A stretch of 64,000 bases of DNA from Nelumbo lutea (Eukaryota > Streptophyta > Magnoliopsida > Proteales > Nelumbonaceae), in NCBI GenBank assembly GCA_022828595.1, contig JAKGHH010000007.1, forward strand, positions 63,228,727 to 63,292,726. Reading direction: 5' to 3'. Of this stretch, positions 53,887-64,000 are shown piece after piece. The translations under genes were made by a program, and so were the position numbers. Under the pieces are notes generated by a model. The model was not told where the DNA came from and did no database searches. It saw only the letters and a list, made by a program, of their open reading frames with translations. Every line of letters starts with the position of its first letter. The stretch's first letter is position 1.

Positions 53887-55760
53887 TTGGATTTTTCGGA
53901 ATGTTGTTTTGTTGAACATATCTCCTTCTTTGTTGGGGTTGCTAGATTGTCTGCTCCTTCCATCTCTGTTTTGCAGGACTTTGATTCAAATGACACTACT
54001 ACTTCCTCAACTAAGAGAGATCTTCTTGTCTTCACCCGTAAGCGGCTATGTGTCCCGGCTCCTGTGCCTACAACCCCCCTTCCACCCGGTCTAGAGCATT
54101 CATCTCAAATATCCTCTATAAGTGATACCTTGACCCAAGATCCTCTTGTTTCAGATAGTAGTTTGGTTATTCCACTTCGTCGTTCTACCCGTATCTCTCG
54201 ACCTCCTGGCTGTTATGGTTTTCCTTCAAATCGTAGTTCCTTTACTGTTGTACTTTCTTCCACAGACATCCCTAGATCTTATCAGCAAGCCATTAGAAGT
54301 TCTCAGTGGAAAGAAGCTATGGGTGCCAAAGTTCAAGCCCTACATGAGAATGATACTTGGGATATTGTGCCAGCTCCTCCAGATGCTTCTATTGTTGGAA
54401 TCCATTGGGTCTATACAATCAAACTGAAATCAGATGGTTCTCTTGATCGATAAGGCCCGGTTAGTTGCCCAAGGATACAGTCAGGAACATGGGATTGATT
54501 ATGAAGAAACATTTGCCCTGGTTGCTAAGATCACCACAGTTCGAACTCTTATGGCCATATCTGTTGTTTATTCCTAGACCATTTACCAATTAGATGTGAA
54601 AAATGCCTTCCTTCATGGTGAACTAAAGGAGACAGTCTATATGAAACCTCCGCCTGGATATTGTAGTGATCCCTCACGTGTATGTCGCCTGAAGAAGTCT
54701 TTATATGGCCTGAAGTAAGCACCCAGGGCTTAGTTTGAGCGCTTCTGAGATGTTGTTGTAGTTGGGTATAATTAGAATTCCTCCGACTACTCCCTCTTTG
54801 TTAAGAGAAGACCACAGGGTATTACTATCCTTCTATTGTATGTTGATGACATGCTTCTAACAGGGGATGATCATGATGGCATTTGTGAACTTAAGTCCTT
54901 ACTTCATAACTCATTTCACATGAAGGACCTGGGTCCTCTCACTTCTTGGGTTTGGAGGTTCATCGTAGCAGTCGAGAGTATTTTATTTGCCAACAAAAAT
55001 ACGCCTCTGATCTCAACAAACTAGCTGGAATCACTGATGAGAAACATGTTGATACCCCCTTGGAGCTGAAATTCAAGCTATCTAAATCCGAAGGCCTCAT
55101 CCTTCCTAATGCTACCTTGTACCGTCAGCTTGTTGGCTCTTTGATCTACCTTACTATGACCAGGCCTGATATTTCACATGTTGTTCAGGTCGTCAATCAA
55201 TTTGTCTCTGCCCCGAGACAACCTCATATGACTATTGTTCGCCGCATCATCCATTATGTTAGAGACACAACCTCTCAGGGACTATTTTTCTCTTCCTCAT
55301 CATCCATACAATTGAGGGTTTATGCTAATGCTAATTGGGCCGGTTGCTCTGACACTCGTCGCTCCACTACTGGGTGATGCGTCTTCATGGGTGACTCTCT
55401 CATCTCCTGGAAGTGGAAGAAGCAACAAACTATCTCGAAGTCCTCCACTGAAGCTGAGTATAGAGCTATGTCATGTTGATACCCCCTTGGAGCTGAAATT
55501 CAAGCTATCTAAATCCGAAGTCACTTTTCATAGATCTTGGTATTTCTCTTCCTACTCCTATTCCTCTATGTGTCGACAACACCAGTTCTATCAAGATCAC
55601 ATCTAGTCTAGTCTTTCATGAGAGGACTAAACATATCGAGGTGGATTGTCACTTTATTAGAGACCTCCTTGTTGCAGGCTCTATATCTCTTCCTCATGTT
55701 GCCTCTCACATGCAGATTACCGACATCTTCACCAAGGCCATGACTAAAAGTCGGCATCTC
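53887..55760 (+). pseudogene. Copia RT and RNase H (interrupted)
   Basis: SQWKEAMGAKVQALHENDTW and [19 protein letters not shown] (to 54453), [39 protein letters not shown] (54582-54640), [10 protein letters not shown] then TAA, catalytic LLYVDDMLLTGD (about 54834). RNase H has ANWAGCSDTRRSTTG, then [10 protein letters not shown] (about 55440-55470), is interrupted by a 49-bp copied block and resumes VFHERTKHIEVDCHFIRD (about 55610-55665). The YVDD is intact but at least five stops destroy the frame. Confidence 0.85.
55472..55520 (+). repeat. 49-bp exact copy of 55045-55093 inserted in RNase H
   Basis: catgttgataccccc through aaatccgaag is identical base for base to 55045-55093, 427 bp upstream. 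It replaces the dozen or so bases expected between the EYRAMSC and EVTWLRSL regions of RNase H. Short identity at both borders (CATGT, GAAG) fits template switching. Confidence 0.9.
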
Positions 55761-55794
55761 ATTCTTATGGGCAACACATCAGTTTGAGGGGGAG

Positions 55795-56017
55795 TGTGAA
55801 GATTTATCTTGATGTACATTATTAGAGTAGTCCTTGTTGTACAGTATCAGAATTTCTATTATTTTATTTGTTCTTTTTATCTTTCAATCCTGTAAGGGCA
55901 TTTTTGTAACTATACATAACTTTTATCTCTTTAATATAAAAGGGAGTCTTTGGGGTGGGGTCAACTATTCTTGACACCCCTAAATATGTTTTCTTCTTGC
56001 TCTGGATTCAGTTTGCA
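55795..56017 (+). mobile_element. 3' LTR of the copia element
   Basis: TGTGAAGATTTATC...GTTTGCA, homologous to 50892-51115 and directly preceded by the purine tract. Confidence 0.92.
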
Positions 56018-56224
56018 TGTGCTAGTTTTTACATTCATAACTGAGGAAAAACAGAAACTGAGATCACTCATTAAAGCAATAATAATACATTCATACTTTT
56101 GAGGGCATCATTAATACTTCCATAAGAGACTGTAAAAAACAGTAAAACACCAATAATAAAAAGTTAAAAAGGACACTACAGGAACTGAGACCACTCATTA
56201 AAACATGCTTGTCAACATTAATAC

Positions 56225-56465
56225 TCAGTTACCTACAATCTTTTGAGGGCACCATTCAAGTTGAAATTCCTTTTAAAACCACAGACAATACCTCCAGGAT
56301 TCAAATTCACTATGGTTGGATTCCACAAAAATCATGGTGTCATTAGTAAAATGTACACAAGAAATCTTAGCTCCATAAGCACATGCCTTGAAACCTTTAA
56401 GCACATTCATCAGCCATGGACCAGGTGTCCTATTACACGCCCATCTAATTATGATATGTTAATGA
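56225..56465 (-). pseudogene. LINE reverse transcriptase fragment, minus strand
   Basis: The minus strand at about 56360-56300 encodes ISCVHFTNDTMIFVE, a mutated 'HLQFADDTLIF' RT box, preceded by GFKACAYGAK. It ends against the plus-strand LINE that follows. Confidence 0.6.
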
Positions 56466-56534
56466 CCCTAGAAGGAAATCCTTATTGCAAATGAGTGTGT
56501 GGAGTTTAAAAAATGGAGAAAGGAAAAGGGGCTA

Positions 56535-57155
56535 ATTTGAAAATTGGACCTAGAGAAAGCCTATGATTTGGTGGATTGGGATTTCCTTCTAGAAGTGTTA
56601 AGGTCGATAGGTTTTGGAGAGAGATGGTGCAAATAGATTAGGGGCTGCATTTCCTCCTGTCATTATTCCATTTTGGTTAATGGAGTTGCCAAAGATTTCT
56701 TTCAAGCTAAAAGGGGCCTTCAACAAGGTAACCCCTTGTCCCCCTTCCTCTTCACCCTAATAGTAGATGTGTTTAGTGACTTGATCTTAAGGGTTGATGC
56801 CAACAATTTGATACGAGGTTGGAGAATTGGAAGGAACAAAGTGGTGGTTACCCATTTACAATTCACAGATGATATTCTAATTTTTTGCGAAGGAGAAAGA
56901 GAGGAATTGACAAATTTACAGAGGGCGGTATCCCTTTTTGAAAAGGTCTCCAACCTCAAAGTAAACTGGAGCAAAAGTTGTGTAGCAGATTTAAATAAAG
57001 AGAGAGGAAAGGTTGAAAGCCTAGCCAGTTTGTTGTGTTGTGAAGTAGGTGAGTGGCCTCTACAGTACCTTGGTCTACCCTTGGAAGAGAACCCGAATTC
57101 TGTCAGCTTCTGGGATTCGGTAGTGGAAAGATTCACAAAAAGGCTTGCTGGCTAG
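56535..57155 (+). pseudogene. LINE reverse transcriptase
   Basis: [20 protein letters not shown] (about 56538-56600), stop, then VNGVAKDFFQAKRGLQQGNPLSPFLF (56673 on) and catalytic THLQFTDDILIFCEGE (FADD box as FTDD, about 56850), VSLFEKVSNLKVNWSKS, and LQYLGLPL. The order and motifs match plant L1-clade RT. A stop before 56673 breaks the frame. Confidence 0.85.
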
Positions 57156-57987
57156 AAGAGAAACTACATTTCTCTAGGGGGTAGAATAACCCTAATAAAG
57201 TCAACATTGACAAATTTTCCAGTCTATGACCTCTCAACCTTTAGGATCCCCTTAAAGTGGCCAATAAACTAGAAATAATGAGAGACTTCTTGTGGAAGCA
57301 AGGGAATACATAAAATGATCATTTGGTAAAGTGGGAGGTGGTTTCAAGGAGTAGGGATAATGGAGGCATAGCGGTAGGAAACATTAAACTTAGGAACTTG
57401 GCACTGCTGGGTAAATGATTGTGGAGGTTCCCTTAGAACAAAATAACTTATGGCATAAGGTAATTGTAAGCATCCATAGCATGGCAGATAACGGATGAGA
57501 CGCTGGCCTTGATCCTAGGGCAACAAGGGCTTCTCCATGGAAAAGAATTCACAATTTTCTACCGTCTTTCCTTCAGCTGGTCAAGTATGAAGCTTGTATG
57601 GGTAACAAAGTTGGTTTCTGGGAGGATATCTGGCTTGGGGACATTTCTCTCAAAGGCAAATTTCCACCTATTTTTTCTTTGTCCCTCAATAAAGGGAAAG
57701 TGATTTCTTCATTGGTTGTTAATGAAACTCTTGGGATCTAGGATTAAAGAGAGGGTTAAGGAACATGAAATGGGCTTAGTAGATGAACTAATTTCCCTTC
57801 TTAATACTACGTTCCTGGATCCCTCTTGCCAGGATAGTAGAATTTGGTCAGAGTCCCCCTCTGACTCCTATACATGTGCCTCTTTTTTCTCCTATCTCCT
57901 TCATTCCTTGCACCCAGGAGGCTCCTTTCCTACAAAGGAAGTATGGTGTAGTCCTGTACCCCAAAAATAAGAGCCTTTTGTTGGGAG

Positions 57988-58908
57988 GTGGTGCTGCAAA
58001 AAATTAATACTCTGGATAATTTACAAAAAAGAAGGCCAAATCATTGCCTCTACCCTCACATTTGTTGCCTTTGTTTGGGAAATGGTGAGACAATTACACA
58101 TTTGTTACTTTCTTGTCCATTTGCTTCTTGTGTGTGGAATTGGTTCTCTTCCTTAGTTGGCTGCAAATGGACCTCTCATCCAGATGTCACAAGTCTGTTC
58201 AACCCAACCTTCTTCCTACTTTCAAAGAAAAGGGGGAGAGTGATGTGGAGGGCAACAAGAGCAGCCATTCTTTGGTCCTTATGGGAAAAAAGGAATAACA
58301 GAATATTCCAAGGGGCACAAAGATCAACAAAACAAATAATTGACTGCGTAGCCATTAAAGTCATAAATTGGCTGAAAGTAAGTGACTTATTTAAAAATTT
58401 TTCAGTGGATGATATACAAAGGGGATGGTCAGCAGTGGCAAACTCTTCAATCAAACAGCCTGTCCCTCAACATTCTTGGACACCTGCAGCACAACAAAGG
58501 GTCAAATTAAATTTTGATGGAAGCTCCATGGGTAACCCAGGACCCTCGGGAGTTGAGGGAGTCTTTAGGGATGGGGAGGACAGAATGGTGGCACTAAACT
58601 CTAGTCCCATAGGAGTGGGAGACTCTATGAGAGCTGAAATTTTGGCTCTACTACAAGGCCTGAGATTTGCAAAACAATGGGAATTTCAGAACTTGGAGGT
58701 GGAAGGGGACTCTAAATTGATAATAGGGTGGCTGCAAACAAAGAGTTTGGGTGTATGGAAGTTTAGACAGCAAATAAGAGAAATAATCTGCTTGGCAAGG
58801 AAAGTTGGAGTAACTTTCAAATGGGTAAGGAGATCAGCAAATTCTGTGGCAGATAGCTTGGCAAAACAGGGGACCTTCAGGGAAAACTTTTTTTGGGCTG
58901 TACTGTAA
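57988..58908 (+). pseudogene. LINE zinc-binding (zf-RVT) and RNase H domains, open over 306 codons
   Basis: The zf-RVT motif CCLCLGNGETITHLLLSCPFA (about 58060-58125), then VMWRATRAAILWSLWEKRNNRIF. RNase H starts VKLNFDGSSMGNPGPSGVEG (about 58500), with acidic residues at D (NFDGS), E (RAEILALLQGL) and D (EGDSKLIIGWL), ending KWVRRSANSVADSLAKQGTF. All RNase H catalytic positions are present. This open stretch is the least decayed TE coding segment in the window, but it lacks an own start and is part of the broken LINE ORF2. Confidence 0.85.
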
Positions 58909-59014
58909 TTCTTGATGTCATGTTGGGGTCAACACTCTTTGTTTGAGTGGTTGACAGTGCAAGATGTAATTTGATATCCTTAATGAAAGTCACCTTTTCC
59001 AATCAAAAAAAAAA

Positions 59015-60993
59015 CCCTGGAAGGAAAATCCTCTGTTCTAATTTATAGGTCATACCTCTCTAACCACTCTCATGGCTATATCATTTACCAAGGAGTTGGC
59101 TAATTGAGGAATCCATTCAGAGTGACACATTCACTCTGAATGTCAATGATCTAGGTAAGATACCCACTTACAATAAGGCATAGACATACCAACTATGGTG
59201 GGCCATCTCTTTGAATCTGGTTGAGCTGAAAATTCTAGCATCGATCACAACTGTCCAATTCGAAAACTGGTATTCTTAAGGCTATGTTTGGTTTGATGGA
59301 AAATAAGAGAAGCAGAACAAACACTAGTACAAAGACTATGTGAATCCCTTCCCCTACTTATGTGAGTTATTACTTAGACTCAATTCATAAGGTGATCAGG
59401 AAACCCCCTCTCCACCACACCATAGACCAGACAATGTGAAGAAGAACAGGCTTTTCAAACTACTTATGAATTGACTGGACTGCTCTACCCACCTCTTAGT
59501 CCACCCCTAACCAATTGTATTGATAATTACAAAACAAACACTAGTACAAAAGGATGTGTCTCGCCTTATCCCTTAATTAAAAAAACATAACAACAGTGGC
59601 ACTCATATGTCAAGTTGCCAAATGCAACAATCTAGCAAATCCTCACCAATCACCATCACCAACTTGACCAAGAAAAAAAAAAGATGTCAACCATGAATAT
59701 ATAATCCCTCTTTCATAAATCATAAGCATCCCCTAAATATATAAAAGAATTAATACCAAGCAGAGCCATGGAGAACCTGTCTAGAGTAATCCTTGTGAAT
59801 GAGGTTCTAGATTTGTCTAGGTTTCCATTTTATGGACCAAGATGTCAACCACAAACAGCAGAAAAACTAAGAAGACATAGATTTATCTAGATGAAATTTT
59901 CAAACTTTTGCCTACAATTTCAAACTATTGTTTTTTTCAAATATCACCCAGAGAAAATGGTGAAACCTCTCACTTTCGCATATATACAAGTCCAAAATTC
60001 TTGAAAATGTATGATAGAAATCTTTTATTTTTGAGATAAACTTATATAGTAAGGGGATTTGTGCAAGTGTTCAAAATATAAGGAACCCATTGATTCCAAA
60101 TTCCGAATTCCAAACCAATTACTTGAAAATGTGCTCTGTCTTTGGTAATAAATTACACCACTGCAATTCTGTTATTAAGGCCAAAGATGTAGCCAATAGC
60201 CACTCACTAGGACAAGTATTGGGCCTAAAGCCAGTGCCACTGAACAAGCAAGTAAACATGGCCAATCCAAATATTTCAGAAACAATCTAGAGAAAGACTT
60301 AAAACCAAGCACAAGTTGTAACTTGGAACTATGGGTCTGGGGTCTGGGGAGAATTTAAAAAAAAAAAGAAGAAAAGAACTTTGCTAGGGAAAGCATAACC
60401 ATTCCATTGATTAGATTGCTGATAAAGCCAGAAATTCATTTCCTGTGGAACTGATGCTTTTCATATTCATACTGAGAAAAAGAAAATAATGAATGATAGA
60501 TCAGATGGGTTTATGGGCCATTGGGTCTTGCTAACCATGTTGCTATCTAAGTGCCTTTCCTCTGATAATTTTCAATCCAGTTCTCTAGCACTATAAATCA
60601 CACTTTATAGGTTCAATCTGTTATGACCTAGTAACTGAAGTACCGATAGGAATAATCAATTAAAGGACTATTCCTTTTCATATCTAAAACAGGAGCTATG
60701 AGTTAAGATCATAATCAATTTTCTTCTAATGATATAAACCAATCAAATAAATACTACTAGTAAAGAATTGATAAACTGAAACTAGCAAAGATAAACGAAG
60801 CCTCATTAAATTAATCAGATTTTAAAATCTATCAACAAATTGGAAAAGTCACAAAGAAACCAGAATATCTAAACTGAAGGCCTGCTAATATAAAATCAGA
60901 AGAAAAAAATAAGGGAAAAGAGAAGAAGGAAGAATCGGTTTACCTTTGAGGTTGCACCTTGCATGGGCAGTGAGAGAAGAGGAGCTGCTCCCT
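59015..60993. other. Host intergenic DNA, no gene recognised
   Basis: AT-rich. A direct repeat of aacaaacactagtacaaa occurs at about 59315 and 59533. An open frame at 60090-60290 has no recognisable domain. Confidence 0.5.
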
Positions 60994-61200
60994 CAACCCT
61001 TATTCAGAGAATGGAAAAGAAACTTTCGACCGTGAGAATTGTGAAAGAATGGCAGAGACCAGAGAATGGCAGGAGGAAACCCTCGACCCTTACTCAGATA
61101 ATGGGGGAGAAACCTTCAACTGTGAGAATGATGAAAGAATGGAAGAGAGCATAGAATGGCACATGAAACCCTTGACCCTTACTCAGAAACCCTCGAGCCC
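60994..61200. repeat. 87-bp tandem repeat, about 2.3 units
   Basis: Units begin cgacccttactcag at about 60995, 61082 and 61169. Each contains gagaa..tgtgagaat.gtgaaagaatgg. The following 61190-61400 is dense in gaccc / gggtc motifs. Confidence 0.75.
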
Positions 61201-61435
61201 TCGACCTGAATAGAGTTTCAAACTTTTGAACAAGTCTGAAACCCTCGACCCAACCCATTCTGACCCTAGTGGGTACCCTCGACCCAACCCACCCTGACCC
61301 TTTTCCACTGACCCTAATGGGTCACTCGACCCATATTGACCCACCATTGGAATGGGTGGGTATGGGTGGGTTAGGTGAGTCAAATGGGTTGGGGTCAAGA
61401 CTGCCAGCCTTATTCAGAGGCATAAATATTGATTT

Positions 61436-61525
61436 ATTCTTCACAGATCAGTTTTGCTAAATCCATTCATTCTTCACAGATCAGTTTTGCTAAATCCATT
61501 CATTCTTCACATATCAGATTCATCC
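61436..61525. repeat. 33-bp tandem repeat
   Basis: attcttcacagatcagtttt starts at 61436, 61469 and 61502 (the third is degenerate). Confidence 0.85.
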
Positions 61526-61562
61526 ATGCCTAATCCCAACTATATGGGGGTCAACTAATCAG
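61526..61562 (-). repeat. Possible SINE/RTE-type 3' tail remnant
   Basis: The minus strand reads GACCCCCATATAGTTGGGATTAGGC, resembling the widespread plant SINE/RTE 3' motif. It is only about 35 bp long and has no visible SINE head. Confidence 0.35.
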
Positions 61563-62128
61563 TTTTGCTAAATTATTAGCAACAAAATATCAAAACCATC
61601 TGCAGATGACTACAATGCCAGAAAAACTGGATCAATTGCAGAGCAAGCAATCTTGCAAAGCCTCCTTTCAATCCCAAGCTAAATTGATCAATGTGTAAAT
61701 TAATCCTACAGAAATATGCCTTGTGCTGAGAAGCTTCAAAATTTCAAGAATCAATACTATGACAAAAAGTGATGATAAGTAACTGAAACTGATAGTCTCT
61801 CTACCATAACAGAGAACATGCAGATGACCAGCATAGAGATTTGTTCTTTTCAATAATACTACTGCTTCCCTGGAATAAATTACAGGGCCAAAGATCCAAA
61901 TATGCCAAATGAATCAAAAACTGATAACCTAATTCTTACTCTCCATGTTACATGTTGTAAAACCAAGCACTGAAATCAAAAACTGATAACCTAATTCTTG
62001 TGATATGATTCTTAGACCTCCAATTACATGTTCTACACCAGAGCTCTGCAACATCTACTCTGCTCTTTTATATCCAAATGCCTCCTTATTTACATAAGAA
62101 AAAGAAGATCTTCACCACAGATTGACAT
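61563..62128. other. 3' flank of the PPR gene
   Basis: No coding region. A 28-bp direct repeat (aatcaaaaactgataacctaattctt) occurs at about 61912 and 61976. It probably includes the PPR 3' UTR. Confidence 0.5.
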
Positions 62129-63490
62129 CTATTCCCGACATAAGAAATGCAATCCATCCAATAAAGTCTTGTAGGTCTTCTCCTCCATGGATCCCTCCTT
62201 CTTCCTCAGTTCTTCAAGAAGCTGAAAAGCCTCATTTCCCCTGCCTTCCCTACACAACTCTTCAAAAAGGGTCCTGTAAGTTAAGAGGTCAGGAACCATT
62301 GAATTATTCAACATATCAAACAGAACACCGTTTGCATCTTCAAACCTCCGTTCCATTGAGAGACTACAGATAAGAATCATGTAAGTACTACTAGTCGGCA
62401 CAAGACCTTTATCCCTCATTTCTTTATAAAACCCAAAGCCCTGGCTTACTCTCCCCTTCTCACACAAACCTTTGGCAATATAACTATACGTATATGCATT
62501 CGGTTCACAAGCATATAAACCCATTTCACGAAAAACCCTGATTGCTTCATCCATTTCCAAACACTTAGAGTAAGCTTTTATGATCAAATTCAAAGCAAAT
62601 GTATCAGGAATCACACCAGAAGCCTTCATCTGTTTTAGTAAGGATCGCACAGAATGCATATAAGCATAACAGACGTTTAACTTATTGAATTTTCTAAGAA
62701 GAGCATTCAGGAGCAATGTGTAGGTTTCTAGCGTGGGCTTACAGTCCTGTGACCTCTGCATTTTCCTGTAAACATCGAAAGCTCGGTTGAAGAGTGGTTT
62801 CCGACTACAACAAAACCGGATGATCGAGTTATAGAGATTTAAACTGCCGGAGCAGGCACCTGCGAGGACCTCTTCTATTAATGTTTCAGCGTGTCCAAAG
62901 CGCTTACCGGAGACGGCAATCTGGAACATAGTGTGGTAGGTGAGTTGGTTGTGCTTGTAGCCGCGCTGCTGTGCAGTCCACCTGAAGATGTCGAGGGCGA
63001 GGTCGGGGTCGGATTGGGAACGGAGGGCGTCGTCGACGTCGGCGGGAGTGAAGCCGGGCTTGAGCTTCTCGACCCATGTCTCGAATTGCTTCTCGAGAGG
63101 TGTTCGGGTTCTGGGACGTATGATTCTTGGGTCCTCAGGTGGTGGGGTTAAGGTTTCAGAGTGTTCTTTGTAGCTGCAGAGAAAGGACGTGGCGGAGACG
63201 ATTGAACGGCAAGAGAAGTAAGATGATGGTGAGGTGGAGACGGTTGCCGGTTCCTGTTTAGGGTTTGGAGAGATAGGGGTGGAGTTGGTTTTAAAGATGA
63301 GGAGACGGAATAAAGAGGGGGAGAGATTCGAGTGACGATTGGTTTCACTGAGAAAAGAACCGAGAAGACGACGATGAACTGCTTCCATGTTCAAGCGGAC
63401 CGATTCCGGCACGGAGGCGTCCCAGACTTTAAAGCACTTCCGATACCGGCTCGAGCCGGATTGGATAGGTTTTCGGACTGAACTCGTCAC
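62129..63490 (-). CDS. Pentatricopeptide repeat (PPR) protein, P-class, probably mitochondrial
   Basis: Intronless, 453 residues. After a basic, Ser-rich N-terminus the conserved entry segment is TPLEKQFETWVEKLKPGFTPADVDDALRSQSDPDLALDIFRW (about 130-171). About seven 35-residue helix pairs follow (roughly 182-216, 217-252, 253-296 with an insert, 297-331, 332-366, 367-401, 402-436); clear motifs are NLIIKAYSKCLEMDEAIRVF and YSYIAKGLCEKGRVSQGFGF. There is no E, DYW or SMR domain, so it is P-type, expected to bind organellar RNA for stability, splicing or translation. It resembles the Arabidopsis At3g25210 type (from memory). A second Met at residue 35 (63388) starts MEAVHRRLLGSFLSETNRHS, which looks like a mitochondrial presequence and may be the true start. 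Confidence 0.93.
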   Translation of the reverse strand: MTSSVRKPIQSGSSRYRKCFKVWDASVPESVRLNMEAVHRRLLGSFLSETNRHSNLSPSLFRLLIFKTNSTPISPNPKQEPATVSTSPSSYFSCRSIVSATSFLCSYKEHSETLTPPPEDPRIIRPRTRTPLEKQFETWVEKLKPGFTPADVDDALRSQSDPDLALDIFRWTAQQRGYKHNQLTYHTMFQIAVSGKRFGHAETLIEEVLAGACSGSLNLYNSIIRFCCSRKPLFNRAFDVYRKMQRSQDCKPTLETYTLLLNALLRKFNKLNVCYAYMHSVRSLLKQMKASGVIPDTFALNLIIKAYSKCLEMDEAIRVFREMGLYACEPNAYTYSYIAKGLCEKGRVSQGFGFYKEMRDKGLVPTSSTYMILICSLSMERRFEDANGVLFDMLNNSMVPDLLTYRTLFEELCREGRGNEAFQLLEELRKKEGSMEEKTYKTLLDGLHFLCRE

Positions 63491-63545
63491 GAATTCGGAT
63501 TAGCTTAACGCTTCAGCTCTTCAGCGGCTGTTGAACCAATAACGA

Positions 63546-63940
63546 TCGGGCCCGTTTGGCAGGTGTTTTTGAGAAGATCTTGTAGCTTTGATAGTTAAAA
63601 GATGTATTGAGCTTTTGACGTAAGATCTAGGCAGTCCGAAGACCATTTGGCAGATGTCCGTCTTTCCATGCATCGTTTCAAGTCTTTTCGCGCAAGATTC
63701 AAATGCGAAAGACACGGGATGCTTCATTTGGAGCTTCTCGAAATCAGCCCAAAATGGGCTTTGCGCATCTTTTCGGCATCCCGTCTTTTGGCGGCTAAAT
63801 CTTCCACATGCCAAACGAAAATAAACCGATTTTCAGTCTTCCCAACTTGTAAACAGCCAAAAGACTGCATTTGAAGACACGCCGCCAAACAGGAAAGTTT
63901 CACGCATAGACCCACTATATAAGATGCGGGCCCGTGTATT
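63546..63940. mobile_element. Possible MITE just upstream of the PPR gene
   Basis: Left end GGGCCCGTTTGGCAGG and, near 63885, cgccgccaaacagg give an imperfect inverted pair; cgggcccg recurs at 63930. The tract is rich in agatctt/aagacttg pieces. If real, it sits within the PPR promoter. No target duplication identified. Confidence 0.35.
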
Positions 63941-64000
63941 TAAATATTGGCGTGGAACCTTATTATTGGTTCCACAGCCTGCTGAACAATTAAAGCATTC

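Larger units (their letters stand above)
50892..56017 (+). mobile_element. Ty1/copia retrotransposon with both LTRs, 5.1 kb
   Basis: LTRs 50892-51115 (224 bp) and 55795-56017 (223 bp) are about 92% identical by eye. The PBS TGGTATCAGAGC (51116-51127) matches initiator Met tRNA. The PPT tttgagggggag precedes the 3' LTR. gag, protease, integrase, RT and RNase H follow in copia order. No matching target duplication (ATATA versus TGTGC). All domains are interrupted by stops. Confidence 0.95.
56480..59014 (+). mobile_element. L1-like LINE, 5'-truncated, with poly(A)
   Basis: Plus strand, in order: RT (56535-57155), connection region, zf-RVT (57955-58250), RNase H (58440-58908) and an A-run (59005-59014). 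The 5' part with endonuclease and gag-like ORF1 is missing. Several stops lie between the RT and zf-RVT regions. The target duplication was not determined. Confidence 0.85.

Noticed and set aside
62891..63173. Plus-strand open frames of 61-86 codons over the PPR gene
   Set aside because: Antisense shadows of a GC-rich, conserved PPR coding region.

Overview
This is a nuclear plant (angiosperm) scaffold segment dominated by transposable elements. I see two host genes I would defend. One is an early-nodulin-like (phytocyanin) gene with one intron, plus strand, about 39.6-40.2 kb. The other is an intronless PPR gene, minus strand, about 62.1-63.5 kb. A host-derived 3' remnant of a second early-nodulin-like gene lies at about 29.15-29.34 kb. 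A 100-N scaffold gap sits at 4005-4104. Plant hallmarks are Tat-lineage Ty3/gypsy elements with antisense extra ORFs, Ty1/copia elements with an initiator-Met-type PBS, L1-like LINEs ending in RNase H, a Helitron relic, TIR MITEs and a PPR gene. The species cannot be read from the sequence; a woody dicot or magnoliid would fit.

Layout. 1-4004 (copy A): minus-strand Tat-like gypsy pol relic, followed by a MITE, a hAT-like element and a degenerate tRNA-Leu. 4105-5038: 59-bp minisatellite and a minus-strand LTR with PBS. 5.7-10.3 kb: decayed copia element. 10.4-11.3 kb: Helitron relic. 11.6-12.6 kb: tandem repeats and extremely AT-rich DNA. 12.8-14.7 kb: a cluster of MITEs. 14.3-17.4 kb (copy B) and 17.4-29.15 kb (copy C): further members of the copy-A family, arranged LTR-internal-LTR in tandem, each carrying a tRNA-Leu(UAA) where gag should be. 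Copy B is split by a 1.5-kb MULE-like element. Copy C is split by a complete 7.0-kb Tat element (20569-27583; equal 918-bp LTRs, GAACC target duplication). 29.6-38.2 kb: another Tat element in minus orientation, with gag, protease, RT, RNase H, an integrase tail and a plus-strand antisense ORF. 38.2-50.2 kb: host DNA with the phytocyanin gene, MITEs, LINE scraps and a 161-bp-period A-rich satellite. 50.9-56.0 kb: copia element with both LTRs. 56.2-59.0 kb: two LINE pieces in opposite orientation. 59-64 kb: host DNA with the PPR gene.

The most unusual feature is the repeated tRNA-Leu-bearing, gag-less retroelement: three copies share the same chimeric internal organisation (pol, then MITE, then tRNA-Leu, then PBS and LTR). 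Two of its three tRNA copies still fold as good tRNAs. All retroelement ORFs in the window are broken. In the two Tat elements where I could read the premature stops against the expected residue, every one is explained by a C-to-T or G-to-A transition, as expected for methylated, silenced DNA. Nothing here forms an operon; the neighbours are linked by insertion history, not by pathway.
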